A stretch of DNA of 64,000 bases from Actinomucor elegans (taxonomy: Eukaryota; Mucoromycota; Mucoromycetes; Mucorales; Mucoraceae). This document shows positions 61,859-64,000 of this stretch, in pieces. The translations under genes and the position numbers were made by a program. Location of the stretch: contig JAMSLZ010000006.1 of the NCBI GenBank assembly GCA_026027325.1, positions 2,533,505 to 2,597,504 on the forward strand, read 5' to 3'. The notes below the pieces were generated by a model. The model did not search any database, had not been told where the DNA came from, and saw only the letters and a list, made by a program, of their open reading frames with translations. The first letter of the stretch is position 1. Every line of letters starts with the position of its first letter.

Positions 61859-62615
61859 CTTTCCAAAGAAAAGGGGAAAGGAGCACCGGCCAAAAGGTCA
61901 GTCTTTTAAAACTAATGACTCGGGACAAAAGTTTTAATTGGTCGAAAAAAAAATTCATGATTCATGGAACAGGGTGTATTTTTTTTCTCTTTTAAAGCGA
62001 GCTAGTATAAACGCACAGTTAGGTCACTTTAACCATTTACTTCCTTGGGTTTATGTATATTGATCAAGTTGATGGTTATAAGAAAAGGAGATTAGACCAT
62101 TGTCCTAAAAACAGAATGATAGAACCAATAAAAGTGATTAACATTAGTATAACGAGATATTGTGATACTATCAAGTATAAAACATATCTTACGCTTGCAT
62201 GTTTCATTCAGCTCCCTAGACGATATCGCTTTACTACAAGATTTTTTTTACCTATTTCGGTTAACCTGCCTTGATAAAGTGCATTGTATTGTAGTACTAA
62301 TATCAAGAACTGCGATGAACTTTATCGCTTAGATACAAAGTTTATTAAGTTTCAGTTATGAATTAAAAGTACGTCTAGGTTCTGTTGATGAACCAACTCT
62401 ATCGGTAGCATTCAATTTCAATAGTCTATTGTTTCAGAACGTGTCCATTTGATAATATGAATTAAGTTGATTGGAGAGTTTATGAAAAAAATGATCGTCT
62501 TCTTGTAAGTTACTAGCTAAAGCTTCCAGAACAAATATTCACTGTCACTTTCAAAGGGAGAGAGGGTTTCATCAAATACGTTTCATATTTACAAATCAAA
62601 AGGCGAGCAATAACG

Positions 62616-62619
<4 letters not shown>

Positions 62620-62654
<35 letters not shown>
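62620..62654. repeat. Poly(T) homopolymer of 35 bases
   Basis: Right-arm mirror of the poly(A) run at 49018-49051, one base longer. Confidence 0.9.
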
Positions 62655-62657
<3 letters not shown>

Positions 62658-62929
62658 TATCAAACAAATTACACCAAGGAGCATGCATTTAATACAGTTA
62701 AAAGTGATTCAAAGGTTGCCACCATCACAATGAGAAGTTATCTGCGGATCTCTATTGGTGGATAACGATTGAATGAGTTAGTTCTCTCTATAAATGCTAT
62801 CGTAACTTTTATGTTTTTATCAACAAAATTATGTAAAAATATATTTAGATATTCAATGTCATAATTATAAACTATATTCCAAAATGCTGTCTTCTGGCTC
62901 CAGAAAAAAAATCGTGTGCTGAAAATTTA

Positions 62930-63165
62930 GGCCTAATAGCCTCAGTTTAATGGCGCATTTGATGACTAGCATAAGTTCAAAATGAGCTACTTCCTCAACT
63001 AAAATTATTATTGATTGAAACCTGACAAGTATATTATATTTAGTGGTCGACTCTAGAGTGCAAGTAATATATATGACCTAGACCTAATAGATCTCTTAAT
63101 GATCCCAGTCAAATGTCGCATATAATTAGTTCATGTACAGATGAACTGCTGCATCTATTGCAAAG
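62930..63165 (-). repeat. Dispersed repeat family, two units (right arm)
   Basis: Reverse complement of 48505-48745, including 'tcccagtcaaatgtcgcat' and 'gaactgctgcatc'. Present because of the arm duplication and not an independent insertion. Confidence 0.7.
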
Positions 63166-64000
63166 AGTATGAATTGATCAGTATCCAACATCTTCACAAA
63201 CTTCTAATTATACCAGAATTTGAAATAAACTATATTCGTCATGCCCAAAAGATAATAAGAGATCTGTATTAAATCACTATACAATCCAGAAAATGAAATT
63301 AAAAGAGTATTGAAAACCGACTTACAAAGCAGTGAAGTAGGTAGCGTTTAGTATTAACTTTAAAAATGCAATCCTTAATGCTACATTGTCTATTACAAAT
63401 CAGAGTATACAATGCTGCTTTTTTCTGGCCAATTAGCCCCAGCCTCCTAAGTGGTAAGTTTGAACCAGATCACACGAGAAGATAGTTATTAACCCAATCA
63501 CCAAGCTGTAGTTTTGAGTGACTACACTTTCCTGTCTAAAAGCACTTTAGTAGGGACCTATCAATTATATTTGATAAATGCTTGTATTTTCAATTATGAG
63601 TTTTATTCTTGTTAAACTAACTCTAAATGACGTTATAATAAACGATATTCAGCTTGCTTGAACAGCCCGTAGGCGCTGCAGCTGAATGGACCAAAATATT
63701 ATCAAGATTCAATATTCATTCTACTATAGGAGATGTTGAGGGATGAAGGGCTAATTTTGTAAGTTTTAACAGAATCATAACCTGAATACTTATTGTATCT
63801 AATTCACTAACATACTTTTGCGTATTCTCATATATAAGAAATTTGCGTTATTAATAAGCTATAAATTTAAAATATTGAGAGCCGTATCATCTTTAGGGCC
63901 TAAACGAGGTTAGTAAATTCATTAAATAAATTGAATATGAGACGTGCAAAGGCTGAGAGTTGGTAAACAAGCGCACCGAGATGAAGAATAATGTAAAACA

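Larger units (their letters stand above)
55981..64000 (-). repeat. Right arm of the giant inverted repeat (truncated by window end)
   Basis: Reverse complement of 47648-55730. The arm is still pairing at the last base of the window, so its true end lies beyond 64000 and may include a second copy of the ABC transporter. Differences from the left arm are overwhelmingly one- to three-base insertions or deletions. Confidence 0.95.

Noticed and set aside
47648..64000. Interpreting the bZIP and hypothetical ORFs as biologically duplicated gene pairs
   Set aside because: Arm differences are indel-only in the stretches compared, so the duplication itself may be artefactual.

Overview
The window looks like nuclear DNA of an early-diverging filamentous fungus, most likely Mucoromycota (Mucorales-like). 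It is A/T-rich, with compact genes whose many GT-AG introns are mostly about 50-100 bp. Intergenic spacers carry long A/T homopolymers. The gene set fits such a fungus: ALIX/Bro1, mitochondrial DnaJ, aldo-keto reductase, CYRI/FAM49, tetraspanin, Ras, a chromodomain protein, ubiquitin E2, Vps34 and a mitochondrial HMG protein. Gene models were rebuilt by hand from splice sites, reading-frame continuity and remembered family motifs; species and expression cannot be judged from sequence.

Region 1 (1-40 kb) is ordinary, intact gene space. In order: ALIX/Bro1/PalA-type ESCRT adaptor (-), a 70-codon gene behind a TATA box (+), Mdj1-type mitochondrial DnaJ (-), aldo-keto reductase (+), CYRI/FAM49 Rac-binding protein (+), tetraspanin (+), Ras GTPase (+, apparently with a 2-nt micro-exon), a chromodomain protein with a large conserved C-terminal half (+), UBC4/5-type E2 (-), a SANT/Myb-like protein (-), Vps34 PI3-kinase (+, with a GC-AG intron), two-HMG-box mitochondrial nucleoid protein (-), a Q/N-rich zinc-finger protein (+), a basic hypothetical protein (+) and a 77-residue Cys-rich CYSTM-like protein (-). 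All of these read through without frameshifts. Some share themes (endosome/membrane traffic: Bro1, Vps34, NPF/zinc-finger protein, E2; cortex/actin signalling: CYRI, Ras, tetraspanin), but each is an independent transcription unit.

The spacers at 4.4-8.4, 11.9-13.9, 18.7-21.3, 25.7-30.4, 35.6-36.8 and 40.1-43.2 kb are gene-poor. They hold degenerate copies of one dispersed repeat family in both orientations, recognisable by 'agttcattctg', 'gcgacatttgac' and 'gagagatctat'. A separate three-copy divergent repeat lies at 27.9-28.35 kb.

Region 2 (43.3-64 kb) behaves differently. A full-length ABCB/P-glycoprotein-like transporter is broken by many small indels although its motifs are preserved. 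From 47.65 kb to the window end the sequence is a giant inverted repeat: arm 47648-55730, 250-bp loop 55731-55980, arm 55981-64000 and beyond. The arms differ almost entirely by 1-3-base indels. That is the signature of unpolished long-read sequence rather than evolutionary divergence, so this end of the contig may be an assembly or amplification artefact. A bZIP transcription factor and several unknown ORFs occur once in each arm.
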